Shown here piece by piece: positions 1 to 9,463 of a stretch of DNA of 64,000 bases (the stretch's first letter is position 1; each line of letters begins with the position of its first letter). The notes below the pieces were generated by a model. The model searched no databases and had not been told where the DNA came from. It was given only the letters and a program-made list of their open reading frames with translations. The position numbers and the translations under genes are program-made. The DNA is from Blastochloris viridis. GTDB lineage: Bacteria > Pseudomonadota > Alphaproteobacteria > Rhizobiales > Xanthobacteraceae. The stretch covers positions 536,001 through 600,000 of the forward strand of contig NZ_CP012946.1 in NCBI RefSeq assembly GCF_001402875.1, given 5' to 3'.

Positions 1-11
1 ACGCCGCGCCG

Positions 12-1838
12 GTGACCGCCACCATCGACGGCGTCGAGGTCACGGTGCCGACCGGCACCACCATCCTCGCCGCCGCCGAGAAGGCCGGCGTCCGCATCCC
101 GACGCTGTGCCACCATGCCGACCTGTCGCCGGCCGGGGTGTGCCGGGTGTGCGTGGTCGAGGTCGAGGGCTCGCGGGCGCTGCAGGCCTCGTGCGCCTAT
201 CCCATCACCCACCCGATCAAGGTCAACACCACCACCAAAGCGGTGCGCAAGGCTCGCCGCCACATCATCGATCTGATGCTCGCCAACCACCATGGCGACT
301 GCTTCACCTGCAAGCGCAACAACAATTGCGAGCTGCAGTCGCTGGCCCAGGAATACGGCGTCGACAGCTTCCGGTTCGGCCGCACCACCCAGCCGAAATA
401 CGAGATCGACCGCTCCAGCGGCACCATCGTGCGCGACATGAACAAGTGCGTGCTGTGCCGGCGCTGCGTGCGCACCTGCAGCGAGCTGCAGGAGGTCGGC
501 TGCCTCACCATCGACGGCCGCGGCACGCAGTCGAAGATCTCGACCTTCGCCGACAAGGCGCTGGCATCGGTGATCTGCATCAGCTGCGGCCAGTGCATCA
601 ACCGCTGCCCGACCGGCGCCTTGAGCGAGGCGGACCAGACCGACGAAGTGTGGACACTGCTCGACGATCCCACCAAGCACGTGGTGATCCAGACCGCGCC
701 GGCGCCGCGCGCCGCCATCGGCGAGTGCTTCGGGCTCGAGCCCGGCACGCCGGTGACGTTCGAGATGAACTCGGCGCTGCGCCGCATCGGCTTCGACGGT
801 GTGTTCGACACCAACTTCTCGGCCGACCTCACCATCATCGAGGAGGGCACCGAGCTGATCCTGCGCCTCTACAAGGCGCTGGTGAAGAAGGACCCCTCGG
901 TCATGCTGCCGATGTTCACCAGCTGCTCGCCGGGCTGGGTGAAATATATCGAGCACTTCAATCCTGACATGCTGGCGCACCTGTCGACGGCAAAAAGCCC
1001 GCAGCAGATGTTCGGCGCCCTGATCAAGACCTACTACGCTCAGAAGAAAGGCATCGATCCCAAGGACCTGGTGGTGGTGTCGCTGATGCCGTGCACCGCC
1101 AAGAAGTTCGAGGCCAACCGGCCGGAGATGGTGTCGAGCGGCTACAGGGACGTCGACTATGCCCTCACCACCCGCGAGCTCGCCAAGATGGTGAAGGAGG
1201 CCGGCATCGACCTGCCCAAGCTGCCGAAGTCGGAGTTCGACCCGCCGTTCGGCAGCGCCACCGGCTCGGGCGTGATCTTCGGCGCCACCGGCGGGGTGAT
1301 GGAGGCGGCGATCCGCACCGTGATCGAGCTGGTCACCGGCAAGACCGTCGAGAACTTCTACGATCATGCCGACATCGTGCCGCTGCGTGGCTTCGAGGGC
1401 GCACGCATGGCCGAACTCACCATCGGCGAGGTCGGCGCGGTGCCGGACATCCTCAAGCACCTGGTGCCGGACTGGAACTGGCTGAAGGGCGCGACGCTCA
1501 AGGTCGGCGTCGCCCACGGCACCGCCAACGCCCGCGAGGTGCTGGAGGACATCAAGGCCGGCGGCCCGTTCAGCCAGTGCCACTTCATCGAGTTCATGGC
1601 CTGCCCGGGCGGATGCCTGGGCGGCGGCGGTCAGCCGATCCCGACCAATGCCGAGGTCCGGGCGGCGCGCGCCAGGGCGATCTACCAGGAAGACAGCGAC
1701 GCACCAGTGCGCAAGTCGCACGAGAACGCCGCCGTGCTGCAGCTCTACAGCGACTTCCTGCTCGGCGGGCCGGGCGGGCACGAGGCGCACCAGCTACTGC
1801 ACACCCACTACACCCCGCGCGGCAAGTTCATCGCGTGA
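12..1838 (+). CDS. hydA: [FeFe] hydrogenase catalytic subunit, HndD/HydA type
   Basis: Reversible H2 oxidation / proton reduction at an H-cluster. The 608-residue protein has an N-terminal [2Fe-2S] plant-ferredoxin domain, a His-Cys [4Fe-4S] segment (HHGDCFTCKRNNNC), two [4Fe-4S] motifs (CVLCRRCVRTC and CISCGQCINRC), then the H-cluster domain with L1 TSCSPGW (residues 303-309), L2 MPCTAKKFE (from 359) and L3 EFMACPGGC (527-535), and the C-terminal small-subunit region. Length and domain order match the NAD(P)-linked, often electron-bifurcating HndD class, which works with NuoE- and NuoF-like partners. The GTG start is inside GGTGA, and a TGA at 13-15 could end an upstream gene, suggesting translational coupling to an operon lying before the window. 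L1 has serine where the best studied enzymes have a second cysteine. Maturases HydEFG are not in the window. Confidence 0.93.
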   Translation: MTATIDGVEVTVPTGTTILAAAEKAGVRIPTLCHHADLSPAGVCRVCVVEVEGSRALQASCAYPITHPIKVNTTTKAVRKARRHIIDLMLANHHGDCFTCKRNNNCELQSLAQEYGVDSFRFGRTTQPKYEIDRSSGTIVRDMNKCVLCRRCVRTCSELQEVGCLTIDGRGTQSKISTFADKALASVICISCGQCINRCPTGALSEADQTDEVWTLLDDPTKHVVIQTAPAPRAAIGECFGLEPGTPVTFEMNSALRRIGFDGVFDTNFSADLTIIEEGTELILRLYKALVKKDPSVMLPMFTSCSPGWVKYIEHFNPDMLAHLSTAKSPQQMFGALIKTYYAQKKGIDPKDLVVVSLMPCTAKKFEANRPEMVSSGYRDVDYALTTRELAKMVKEAGIDLPKLPKSEFDPPFGSATGSGVIFGATGGVMEAAIRTVIELVTGKTVENFYDHADIVPLRGFEGARMAELTIGEVGAVPDILKHLVPDWNWLKGATLKVGVAHGTANAREVLEDIKAGGPFSQCHFIEFMACPGGCLGGGGQPIPTNAEVRAARARAIYQEDSDAPVRKSHENAAVLQLYSDFLLGGPGGHEAHQLLHTHYTPRGKFIA

Positions 1839-1861
1839 GGGCCGCCGGATGAAATGGGCGG

Positions 1862-1888
1862 ACCTCCGGCCCTTGGGCCGGAGGTTTT
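1862..1888 (+). terminator. Rho-independent terminator after hydA
   Basis: A perfect 11-bp stem (ACCTCCGGCCC at 1862-1872 with GGGCCGGAGGT at 1875-1885), a 2-base loop and a TTTT run follow the hydrogenase stop by 23 bases. It ends the hydrogenase operon and separates it from the beta-lactamase gene. Confidence 0.85.
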
Positions 1889-1955
1889 GCTTTTCCGCGG
1901 CTGGTGGCGCGGTGCGCAGGTGGAGTAGGCTCCGCCGGCTTAACCGGAGGCGCTG

Positions 1956-2810
1956 ATGATCTCGCGGCGAAACCTGCTGGCCGGGGCGCTGCTCGCGGCG
2001 CCGGCCGGCGCGGCCGACGATTGGGCTGCCGCCACCGAACGCGCGCTGGCCGACCTCGAGCGGCGCTTTGGCGGCCGGCTCGGCGTCGCCATCCTCGACA
2101 CCGGCAGCGCCCGGCGGGCGAGCCATCGCGGCAGCGAGCGGTTCGCGCTGTGCAGCACCTTCAAGGTGCTGGCGGCGGCGGTGGTGCTGGCGCGGGTCGA
2201 GCGCGGCGACGACAGCCTCGACCGCCGCATCCTCTATCGCCGCGACGATCTGGTGCCCTATTCGCCGGTCACCGAACGCCGCCTTGCCGACGGCATGACG
2301 CTCGGCGAGCTGTGCGAGGCGACGATGACGCTGAGCGATAATACCGCCGCCAATCTGCTGCTCGACAGCTTCGGTGGGCCGGCGGCGGTGACGGCGATGC
2401 TGCGCGGGCTCGGCGATGGCGCGACACGGCTCGACCGTCGCGAGCCGGCGCTCAACGACGTGCCGCCGGGCGAGGAGCGCGATACCACCACGCCGCAGGC
2501 GATGGGCGATACCCTGCTGCGGCTGGTGGTCGGCAATGCGCTGGCGCCGGCGTCGCGGCACCGATTGATTGAGTGGCTGGTCAATTGCAAGACCGGCGAT
2601 CAGCGCTTGCGCGCCGGGGTGCCGGCGGCGTGGCGGGTCGGCGACAAGACCGGCTCGGGGCCGCGCGGCGAGGCCAACGACGTTGCGGTGATGTGGCCGC
2701 CGGGGCGGGCGCCGATGGTGGTGACGGCGTATTACGTCAACCCCGCCGGTAGCGCTGATGCGCGCAACGCGGTGCTGGCGGAGGTCGGCCGCTTGGTGGC
2801 GGCGGCGTGA
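1956..2810 (+). CDS. bla: Class A beta-lactamase
   Basis: Serine hydrolase of beta-lactam rings, acting in the periplasm. All class A signatures are present: SxxK as CSTFK (nucleophile Ser67, Lys70), SDN at 127-129, the omega-loop RREPALND with general base Glu163 and Asn167, and KTGSG starting at Lys231. The length (284 residues) is normal. The N-terminus, ISRRNLLAGALLAAPAGA, has a twin arginine followed by a hydrophobic stretch and an Ala-x-Ala-like site, so export by Tat is likely. A cysteine precedes the nucleophile, as in some carbapenemases, but its usual disulphide partner next to the KTG motif is not cysteine here. The substrate range cannot be read from the sequence. It is monocistronic, with no adjacent ampR-like regulator visible. 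Confidence 0.93.
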   Translation: MISRRNLLAGALLAAPAGAADDWAAATERALADLERRFGGRLGVAILDTGSARRASHRGSERFALCSTFKVLAAAVVLARVERGDDSLDRRILYRRDDLVPYSPVTERRLADGMTLGELCEATMTLSDNTAANLLLDSFGGPAAVTAMLRGLGDGATRLDRREPALNDVPPGEERDTTTPQAMGDTLLRLVVGNALAPASRHRLIEWLVNCKTGDQRLRAGVPAAWRVGDKTGSGPRGEANDVAVMWPPGRAPMVVTAYYVNPAGSADARNAVLAEVGRLVAAA

Positions 2811-2850
2811 TTTCATCGGCCCCAGACGCGGCGCCGTTGGCATGAGCGGC

Positions 2851-3897
2851 TCAGAACAGCTCGACGTTGGCGCTGTCGGCCGCCGTGGCCGGCGCAGCTT
2901 TGGCGGGCGCCGCCTCGGCCGGACGGTCGAGCAGGCGTTCGGACAGGCGGTTGCGCACCTCGCTCAAGGTGCAGCTGGCGATCATCTGGTGCGCCCAGGC
3001 CGCGGCGGGCGGCACCGCGGCATCCGGGGTCGCCGGCGTGGTCGCGACGATGGCATCGGCCAGGGAGGTCAGCGCGCCGCTGACATTGTCGAGGCGCTGC
3101 TTGGCGAGGTCCTGGAACTGCATGTCGACGATGGCGCCCGAGACTTCGCGGGTGATGCGCTCGGAGGCGATCGCGGTCTCCTGCAGCACGGTCGCGAACC
3201 GGCCGTTCTGCTCGACCAGGCACTGCATCATGGTGTTGATGCGGGCATTGGCGTCCAGGTTCTCGCGCGAGACGTCGACCTGGGCGATCTCCTGCAGCAT
3301 GGCGTAGCTGTTGCCGAGACCGTGGGCGATCGAGGCGATCTGGGTGCCGATCACGCCGGCCAGCGCGTTGACCGTCTTGGCGAGCTCGCGCACCTCGTCG
3401 GCCACCACCGCGAAGCCGCGACCGGCCTCGCCGGCCCGCGCCGCCTCGATCTTGGCGTTGAGCGCGAGCAGGTTGGTCTGGCGGTTGATGGTGTTGATCT
3501 GGCCGACGCTGGCCTCGACCGACTTCAACTCCATGAACACGCCCTCGAGCGAGGACACCATGGCGACGCCGCGGCCGGACATGGTGTCGATCTTGCCGAC
3601 CAGCCCGGCCAGGGTGTTGCCGAGGTCGGTGGCGATCCGGGGCAGCGGCACCGACTCGCCGCCAAGTTGGACTTCCTGGATCGAGCTGCCCAGCGTCTGC
3701 ACCGTGGTGGTCTGGGCGCGGGAGGCCGCGACGATATCCTGGAAGCGACGGGACAGATCCTGGACCTTGCCTTCGACGTCGGTCGACGCCAGGCCGATTT
3801 CGGCGACCAGGGCCTCCAGCGCGCGCTGCTGCATCGTTGCCAAGTCGCAACGGGGATCGCAACGGGGATCGCCGCGGTGGCGTTGCGGTTCGGACAT
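2851..3897 (-). CDS. Soluble methyl-accepting chemotaxis protein
   Basis: Cytoplasmic chemoreceptor expected to signal to CheA/CheW of the neighbouring, divergently transcribed cluster. The core holds the conserved MCP hairpin ([20 protein letters not shown], then [16 protein letters not shown]). No membrane segment or HAMP domain is present, and the helices N-terminal to the tip are short. The C-terminal tail is Ala/Pro-rich and ends in VELF with no CheR-docking pentapeptide that I recognise. I chose the ATG at 3897 because AAAGG lies 4 bases upstream; an in-frame ATG at 3942 lacks a ribosome site. A 12-base tandem repeat close to this start encodes DPRCDPRCD. The ligand or input is unknown; it may sense through a partner protein. 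Confidence 0.85.
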   Translation of the reverse strand: MSEPQRHRGDPRCDPRCDLATMQQRALEALVAEIGLASTDVEGKVQDLSRRFQDIVAASRAQTTTVQTLGSSIQEVQLGGESVPLPRIATDLGNTLAGLVGKIDTMSGRGVAMVSSLEGVFMELKSVEASVGQINTINRQTNLLALNAKIEAARAGEAGRGFAVVADEVRELAKTVNALAGVIGTQIASIAHGLGNSYAMLQEIAQVDVSRENLDANARINTMMQCLVEQNGRFATVLQETAIASERITREVSGAIVDMQFQDLAKQRLDNVSGALTSLADAIVATTPATPDAAVPPAAAWAHQMIASCTLSEVRNRLSERLLDRPAEAAPAKAAPATAADSANVELF

Positions 3898-4285
3898 GGA
3901 CCTTTCACTCGCCACCGACTGGTGCGTGTAATTTTGGGACATAGTTCGTCAGTACCGGGAAATCGTTTAATTTCCGTGCAGTGCGAAATGACGGTCCGAT
4001 GACAGTTCTGCCGCTGCGGTTACAATGCGGAGTGTCCGTCTTTCTGGATATCTCACGATGATGTCGCGTGATGGCCTGAGAAGATCCCTCGAATTTTACC
4101 AATTACAGCATCGATCGCCTTACGTTTTCCGACGGCAATCAGACACTTCGACGGCGCTGAAGATGCGTGATACGTACTATCACTCAGTTATTGACTAGGT
4201 CTTATTTAACATCCTCACGCCATTGTCCCTTGCGTCGCACCACGCTGTGTCGCGGTGGCGGCGCAACGTGGGCGCGGGGAAGTCG
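3898..4285. promoter_or_regulatory. Divergent control region of the che cluster
   Basis: About 390 bases between the soluble MCP gene and the STAS gene, clearly poorer in GC than the flanks. It contains a perfect inverted repeat GTGATA-CGTAC-TATCAC at 4167-4183, a candidate operator roughly 100 bases before the STAS start. I could not identify a convincing -35/-10 pair. Confidence 0.4.
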
Positions 4286-4627
4286 ATGTCGGTGGTTGAC
4301 GGTTCGCAGGGAACGCATCGCGTGACCTTCGGCGGCGCGCTGACGGTTCGCCACGCCGACCAGATTCATGAGAGTTTCGTCGACGCGCTTCGCCAGCATC
4401 GCCACGTCGTGGTCGATTGCTCGCAGGCCACTCAAGTCGATCTCAGCTTCGTTCAACTGGTGCTGTCGGCCCGCCGCAGCGCCGCGGCGGCCGGCAAGCG
4501 CCTGTCGCTGGCGCAGCGCGCCTCCGGCGACCTGCTCGACGTGCTGCAACGCGCCGGCCTGGTCGCCGCCGACGGCAGCGCCCCGATTCCCGGCCAAGAG
4601 TTCTGGTTTCAGCAAGGAGGCAACTGA
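4286..4627 (+). CDS. STAS-domain protein of the chemosensory operon
   Basis: A 113-residue single STAS domain, the fold of SpoIIAA-type anti-sigma-factor antagonists. It has the beta-strand/loop pattern ending in VDLSFVQLVLSARRSA, where the serine of DLSF (residue 54) sits at the usual phosphorylatable position. The ATG at 4286 is preceded by GGGGAAG; an in-frame TTG at 4223 is the only longer alternative and is less likely. Its stop overlaps the cheY start by one base (TGATG), so it is the first gene of the che operon. STAS proteins in such operons are thought to link chemosensory arrays to other outputs; no cognate kinase or phosphatase is visible here. Confidence 0.8.
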   Translation: MSVVDGSQGTHRVTFGGALTVRHADQIHESFVDALRQHRHVVVDCSQATQVDLSFVQLVLSARRSAAAAGKRLSLAQRASGDLLDVLQRAGLVAADGSAPIPGQEFWFQQGGN

Positions 4628-4995
4628 TGGCGAAGACCGTCCTCACCGTGGATGACTCCGCGAGCATCCGGCAGATGGTCAAGCTCACCCTTGCGGGGGC
4701 CGGCTATCAGGTCGTCGAGGCCGAGGACGGCGAGCAGGGCCTCGCCGCCGCCCGCAAGGGCGGCATCGACATGGTGCTGACCGACCTCAACATGCCGCGC
4801 ATGAACGGCATCGCCCTGATCCGCGAGCTGCGCCGGCTGCCGTCCTATACCGGCGTGCCGATCGTGCTGCTCACCACCGAGTCCGACGCTGAGCGCAAGC
4901 AGGAAGCCAAGGCCGCCGGCGCCACCGGCTGGATCACCAAGCCGTTCCAGCCCGACCAGTTGCTGTCGGTCACCAGAAAGGTGCTGGGCGCGTGA
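4627..4995 (+). CDS. cheY: CheY single-domain response regulator
   Basis: A 122-residue receiver domain with the acidic pocket (VDD at 8-10), phospho-acceptor Asp53 (LTDLNMP), the Thr-Thr of LLTTES and Lys105 (ITKPF). It receives phosphoryl groups from CheA and carries the signal to the effector, classically the flagellar motor. It lies between the STAS gene and cheA, overlapping both (1 and 4 bases). No cheZ or flagellar gene is in the window, so the output could be motility or another function. Confidence 0.93.
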   Translation: MAKTVLTVDDSASIRQMVKLTLAGAGYQVVEAEDGEQGLAAARKGGIDMVLTDLNMPRMNGIALIRELRRLPSYTGVPIVLLTTESDAERKQEAKAAGATGWITKPFQPDQLLSVTRKVLGA

Positions 4996-7082
4996 ACACC
5001 ACCGACCCGAAAGAGGTCTTCCGCCAGGAGGCGCAGGACCTCCTGGCCCAGCTCGAGGCGGCGCTGCTCGACCTGGAGTCGACGCCCGACGACGCCGCCC
5101 TGATCGACACTGCGTTTCGCGCCCTCCACACCATCAAGGGTTCGGGCGCGATGTTCGGCTTCGACGCCCTCGCCGCCTTCACCCACCACGTCGAAACCGC
5201 GTTCGACCAGGTCCGGCGCGGCGACGTGGCGCCGACCGTCGAGCTGATCGCGGTCGCCCTGCAAGCGCAGGATTTCATGCGCGTGCTGATCGAGAACCCC
5301 GGCTGCATCGACGTCGGCGACGGCGCGCTCCTGCTGTCCGCGCTAGGCCAGGCGGTCGGCGCCGGCGCATCGGCAACCGGCGCACCCCCGCCCGCTGCGG
5401 CGACCGATACACCGTCGCGCTGGCGCATCCGGATGAGGCTGCCGCGCGACGTGATGGCCACCGGCACCAACCCGCTGCTGCTGCTGGACGAGCTGTGCGC
5501 GCTGGGACCGGCGGTGGTGACCGCCTCGACCGACCACATTCCGCCGCTGGCGGAGATCGATCCCACCGGCTGCTATATTGGCTGGGAGGTGAGGCTCACC
5601 ACCAGCCAGCCGCTTTCCGCCATCGAGGACGTATTCGTGTTCGTGCGCGACGAGATGGCGCTCGACATCGAACGGATCGAGTGCCCGGAGCCGGCCGAGC
5701 CTTCGGCGGAGGTGACGCCGGAGGCGAGCTGCTCGATCGTGCCGGCCGCGCCGGCTGCTGGCGCCGATGCCGCCGCGCCCCGCATCGACCCGCCCCGGAC
5801 CGAACCACCGAACACTGAGGCCCGGCCGCGGGCGGCCGCCACGCCGAAGCCGGCCGGCGAGACCGCCGAGCCAGGCGAGGGCGCGCGTGCTCCGCGCGAG
5901 GTGCGCAGCGGCGCCAGCGTGCGCGTTCCGGCCGAGCGGCTCGACGAACTGATGGACCGCGTCGGCGAACTGGTGATCGCGCAGTCGCGCCTGCGCCAGA
6001 TCGCCACCTCCAACGCCGATCAGCAGGTGTCGGCGGTGGCCGAGGAGATCGAGCGGCTGGTGCTGGAGCTGCGCGACACCACCATGGGCATCCGCATGGT
6101 GCCGATCGGTTCGCTGTTCGGGCGCTTCCGCCGTGTCGTCCACGATCTGTCGCACGACCTTGGCAAGGAGGTCGCGCTGGCGATGGAGGGCGAGGAGACC
6201 GAGCTCGACAAGACCGTGATCGAGCAGCTCAACGACCCGGTGGTCCACCTTATCCGCAACGCCATCGACCACGGCCTCGAAGACCCGGCGGCGCGGCTGG
6301 CTGCCGGCAAGCCGCGGGTCGGGCGCATCCTGCTGGCGGCGCGCCATGCCGGCACCGAGGTGTTGATCACCGTGCGCGACGACGGCCGCGGCCTCGACCG
6401 CGAGCGCATCCGCGCCCGCGCGGTGCAGCGCGGCCTGCTGCCGGCGACCGGCGAGATTGCCGACGCCGAGCTGTTCCAGGTGCTGTTCGAGCCGGGGTTC
6501 TCGACCGCCGAGACCGTCACCAGCCTGTCCGGCCGCGGCGTCGGCATGGACGTGGTCAAGCGCACCATCGAGGCGCTGCGTTCCAAGATCGACGTCGTCA
6601 GCCCGCCGGGCCAAGGCACCGCGGTCACGCTGCGGCTGCCGCTCACCCTCGCCATCATCGACGGGCTGCTGGTCCGCGTCGGCAGGGGCCGCTACGTGCT
6701 GCCGCTCGGCGCGGTGGAGGAGTGCGTCGAGCTCACCGCCGCCGACGATCTGCGCAGCCGCGGCCGCAGCTTCCTCAACATCCGCGACGAGCTGGTGCCG
6801 TTCCTGCGCCTGCGCGAGTTGTTCGCGGTGAACACGCCGGCGGAAGAATTCCAGAAGGTGGTGATCGTGTCGGCCGGCGATCTCAAGGTCGGGCTGGTGG
6901 TCGATCAGGTAATCGGCGACCACCAGACCGTCATCAAATCGCTGTCGAAGCTGCACGCCGACATCGAGATGTTCTCCGGCGCCACCATTCTCGGCGACGG
7001 CACGGTGGCGATGATCCTCGACGTGCCGCATCTGGTCGAGTTCGGCCAGCTCGCCGAAGAGCGCCTCAAGGCGGCCGGGTGA
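4992..7082 (+). CDS. cheA: Chemotaxis histidine kinase CheA
   Basis: A 696-residue kinase starting at a GTG that overlaps the cheY stop (GTGA). Order: HPt domain with phospho-His46 in HTIKGSG; a roughly 90-residue segment (about 138-225) of unclear family in place of a recognisable P2; a Pro/Ala-rich linker; dimerisation helices from about 312; HATPase with the N-box (HLIRNAIDHGLEDP), G1 box DDGRGLD and G2 box GRGVGMDVVK; and a C-terminal CheW-like domain. It phosphorylates CheY and CheB under control of receptors bound through CheW. The long linker and divergent second domain are its odd points. Confidence 0.95.
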   Translation: MNTTDPKEVFRQEAQDLLAQLEAALLDLESTPDDAALIDTAFRALHTIKGSGAMFGFDALAAFTHHVETAFDQVRRGDVAPTVELIAVALQAQDFMRVLIENPGCIDVGDGALLLSALGQAVGAGASATGAPPPAAATDTPSRWRIRMRLPRDVMATGTNPLLLLDELCALGPAVVTASTDHIPPLAEIDPTGCYIGWEVRLTTSQPLSAIEDVFVFVRDEMALDIERIECPEPAEPSAEVTPEASCSIVPAAPAAGADAAAPRIDPPRTEPPNTEARPRAAATPKPAGETAEPGEGARAPREVRSGASVRVPAERLDELMDRVGELVIAQSRLRQIATSNADQQVSAVAEEIERLVLELRDTTMGIRMVPIGSLFGRFRRVVHDLSHDLGKEVALAMEGEETELDKTVIEQLNDPVVHLIRNAIDHGLEDPAARLAAGKPRVGRILLAARHAGTEVLITVRDDGRGLDRERIRARAVQRGLLPATGEIADAELFQVLFEPGFSTAETVTSLSGRGVGMDVVKRTIEALRSKIDVVSPPGQGTAVTLRLPLTLAIIDGLLVRVGRGRYVLPLGAVEECVELTAADDLRSRGRSFLNIRDELVPFLRLRELFAVNTPAEEFQKVVIVSAGDLKVGLVVDQVIGDHQTVIKSLSKLHADIEMFSGATILGDGTVAMILDVPHLVEFGQLAEERLKAAG

Positions 7083-7086
7083 GGCG

Positions 7087-7599
7087 ATGGACATGACCAA
7101 GCTGCGCAGCGACGCCCTGGAAGTTCTTACGCTCAGCCTCGATGGCCACGCCTTCGCGGTGCCGGCCTGCTACGTCCGCGAGATTCTCGACGTGGTGCCA
7201 GTTACCGAGGTGCCCGGCGCCAATCCGTTCGTCAGCGGCCTGATCAATGTACGTGGCCGCGTGGTGCCGTTCGCCGATCTGCGCCACAAGTTCGGCATGC
7301 CGATCGCACCGTCCACCATCGACACCCGCATCGTGGTGATCGAGGTCGATGTCGACGGCGATCCGACCATGATCGGCATCATTGCCGAGAAGGTGCACGA
7401 AGTCACCGAGATCGCCGCCGTTGCCATCGAGGAGACGCCGCGCATCGGCCTGACATGGCGGCGGGACTACATCGACTGCATTGCCAAACGGAACGGCGAC
7501 TTCGTCGTCGTGCTCGACATCGAGGCGGTGTTCGCATCCCACCGGCGGCCAAGGCGCGAGTTCGGCGCCGACGGCAGTTCCGGGCGATCCGCCGCCTAG
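7087..7599 (+). CDS. cheW: CheW adaptor protein (first copy)
   Basis: A 170-residue CheW domain (FAVPACYVREIL, then GLINVRGRVVPFADLRHKFG) that couples receptors to CheA. It begins 4 bases after the cheA stop. The C-terminal tail is short and basic. It shares the WRxDYI motif near its end with the second CheW at 9464, which suggests the two arose by duplication. Confidence 0.93.
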   Translation: MDMTKLRSDALEVLTLSLDGHAFAVPACYVREILDVVPVTEVPGANPFVSGLINVRGRVVPFADLRHKFGMPIAPSTIDTRIVVIEVDVDGDPTMIGIIAEKVHEVTEIAAVAIEETPRIGLTWRRDYIDCIAKRNGDFVVVLDIEAVFASHRRPRREFGADGSSGRSAA

Positions 7600-7632
7600 C
7601 CCCCGGTTTCGATTTCTCAAGGACATTCGGTC

Positions 7633-9330
7633 ATGCGCGTCACCATCAAGCTGAAACTTGCCGCGACCTTCACCGTGATCATCCTGCTCACCGGTGCCAT
7701 GGCGTGGCTCGGCATCTCCAGCCTCGGCTCGCTCAACAGCACCATGAACGAGCTGCTCAAGGGGCCGGTGCAGCGGGCGCTGATCGAGTCCGACATGCAG
7801 ACCGAGGTGCTGCAAATCCTGCGGGCCGAGAAGAACATGCTGCTGGCCGAGACGCCGCAGGACGTCGCCAAGTACGACGCCGATGAGCTGGCGGCGCGTG
7901 CGCGGTTCGTCGCGCACGAAGACAAGCTGATGGCGATCGCCTCCGAGGAGGGCCGCAAGAAGATCGCGCCGCTCAATGCCGCCTGGCAGAAATGGGTGGC
8001 GGTGCAGGACCGCGTCCGCGAACTGGCCAAGGCCGGTCAGCACGCCGAGGCCAAGGCGCTGCACATGAGCCAGGGCCGGGCTCTGACCGGCGAGATCAGC
8101 AAGATCCTGCAGGAGGTCATCGACCTCAACGCCGAGTTCATGCGCCAGACCCAGGTGCAGGCCACCGAGCAATATGAGACGATGCGCGAGCTGCTGCTGC
8201 TCGCCGGCGTCCTGGTGCTGCTGATCGGCGCCGCCGCGGGCGTGTGGATCTCGATGTCGATCAGCCGCGGCCTGTCCCGCGCCGGCGCGCTCGCCAACGC
8301 GGTGGCGTCCGGCGATCTCACCCAGAAGATCGCGGTGCGCAGCAACGACGAGATCAACGATCTGGTCGAGGCGCTCAACACCATGAACGAGAAGCTGCGC
8401 GCCATCGTCGGCGAGACGCTGAACGCGGCCGAGAACGTGTCCTCCGGCAGCCAGGAGCTGTCGGCCGGTGCGGAGGAACTGTCGGCCGGCGCCACTGAGC
8501 AGGCGGCGGCGGCGGAGGAAGCCTCCTCGTCGATGGAGGAGATGGCGGCCAACATCAAGCAGAACGCCGACAACGCCGGCCAGACCGAGAAGATCGCCCG
8601 CAAGTCCTCGGCCGACGCCCAGGCCAGCGGCGAGGCGGTCAACCGCGCGGTGCAGGCGATGCAGACCATCGCCGAGAAGATCACCTTCGTTCAGGAAATC
8701 GCCCGGCAGACCGACCTGCTCGCCCTCAACGCCGCGGTGGAAGCCGCCCGCGCCGGCGAGCACGGCAAGGGCTTTGCGGTGGTGGCATCGGAGGTGCGCA
8801 AGCTCGCCGAGCGCAGCCAGGCCGCGGCCGCCGAGATCGGCGCGCTGTCCGGCCAGACCGTGACGGTGGCGCGCGAGGCCGGCGAGATGCTGGGCAAGCT
8901 GGTGCCGGACATCAGAAAGACCGCCGAACTGGTCGGGGAGATCTCCGCGGCCTGCCGCGAGCAGGACATCGGCGCCGCCCAGGTCAACCAGGCGATCCAG
9001 CAGCTCGACAAGGTGATCCAGCAGAACGCCGGCGCCGCCGAGCAGATGTCGGCCACCTCCGAGGAGCTGGCGGCCCAGGCCGAACAGCTGCAGTCCTCGA
9101 TCGCGTTCTTCCGCATCGATGACGTCGGCGCTGCGCCGGCGGCCAGGGCGGCGGCGCCGCAGCTGTCGCAGCCGGGCCGGCTGCCCAAGGTGGCCAGCCC
9201 GAGCCTGGCGCCCAAGGCGGCGCGCAAGCCGGCCGCCGGCCGGGGCCGGGTGGAGGCTTCCGGCAGCAAGGGCTTCAAGCTCGACCTTGCCGGTGCCGAC
9301 GCCCACGACGCCGAGTTCGAGCGCTACTGA
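7633..9330 (+). CDS. Transmembrane methyl-accepting chemotaxis protein
   Basis: A 565-residue chemoreceptor. A membrane helix at about 10-32 is followed by a periplasmic four-helix-bundle sensor of about 155 residues, a second membrane helix at about 188-210, HAMP, and a signalling domain with the tip [20 protein letters not shown] and [19 protein letters not shown]. The residues after the hairpin (about 490 to the end) form an Ala/Pro/Lys-rich tail with no obvious NWETF-like CheR tether. It sits between the two cheW genes, so it is almost certainly the cluster's own receptor. The ligand is unknown. Confidence 0.93.
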   Translation: MRVTIKLKLAATFTVIILLTGAMAWLGISSLGSLNSTMNELLKGPVQRALIESDMQTEVLQILRAEKNMLLAETPQDVAKYDADELAARARFVAHEDKLMAIASEEGRKKIAPLNAAWQKWVAVQDRVRELAKAGQHAEAKALHMSQGRALTGEISKILQEVIDLNAEFMRQTQVQATEQYETMRELLLLAGVLVLLIGAAAGVWISMSISRGLSRAGALANAVASGDLTQKIAVRSNDEINDLVEALNTMNEKLRAIVGETLNAAENVSSGSQELSAGAEELSAGATEQAAAAEEASSSMEEMAANIKQNADNAGQTEKIARKSSADAQASGEAVNRAVQAMQTIAEKITFVQEIARQTDLLALNAAVEAARAGEHGKGFAVVASEVRKLAERSQAAAAEIGALSGQTVTVAREAGEMLGKLVPDIRKTAELVGEISAACREQDIGAAQVNQAIQQLDKVIQQNAGAAEQMSATSEELAAQAEQLQSSIAFFRIDDVGAAPAARAAAPQLSQPGRLPKVASPSLAPKAARKPAAGRGRVEASGSKGFKLDLAGADAHDAEFERY

Positions 9331-9348
9331 ACGCGGTGGTGGCCGAAT

Positions 9349-9451
9349 GAGCGTCCGCCGATCCGATCGATCCAGGCGGACGCTCCAAGCTCCTGACGTG
9401 TCGTATTTCCGTCCGCAAAACCGGCTCCGACTTTTGCGGAACATGCTCTAG
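9349..9451. repeat. About 100-bp dispersed repeat, copy 1
   Basis: This lies between mcp and the second cheW. Most positions match 21533-21632: both begin GAGCGTCCGCCGA, contain a GGCGGnCGCTC arm that makes the left part an inverted repeat, and end with CGCAAAACCGG, CGACTTTTGCGGA and TGCTCT. The right part is a second stem (TCCGCAAAACCGG with CCGACTTTTGCGGA). Related intergenic repeats are common in Bradyrhizobium and Rhodopseudomonas genomes, as I recall them. Confidence 0.75.
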
Positions 9452-9463
9452 CGGTACAAACCC

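Noticed and set aside
2813-3862. A second open frame over the soluble MCP gene on the same strand
   Set aside because: The MCP hairpin motif is in the other frame; this one has no recognisable domain.
7066-9444. A 792-residue open frame antisense to the membrane MCP
   Set aside because: Low-complexity translation rich in Arg, Gly and His, no family similarity, and fully opposite a clear MCP; an effect of high GC.
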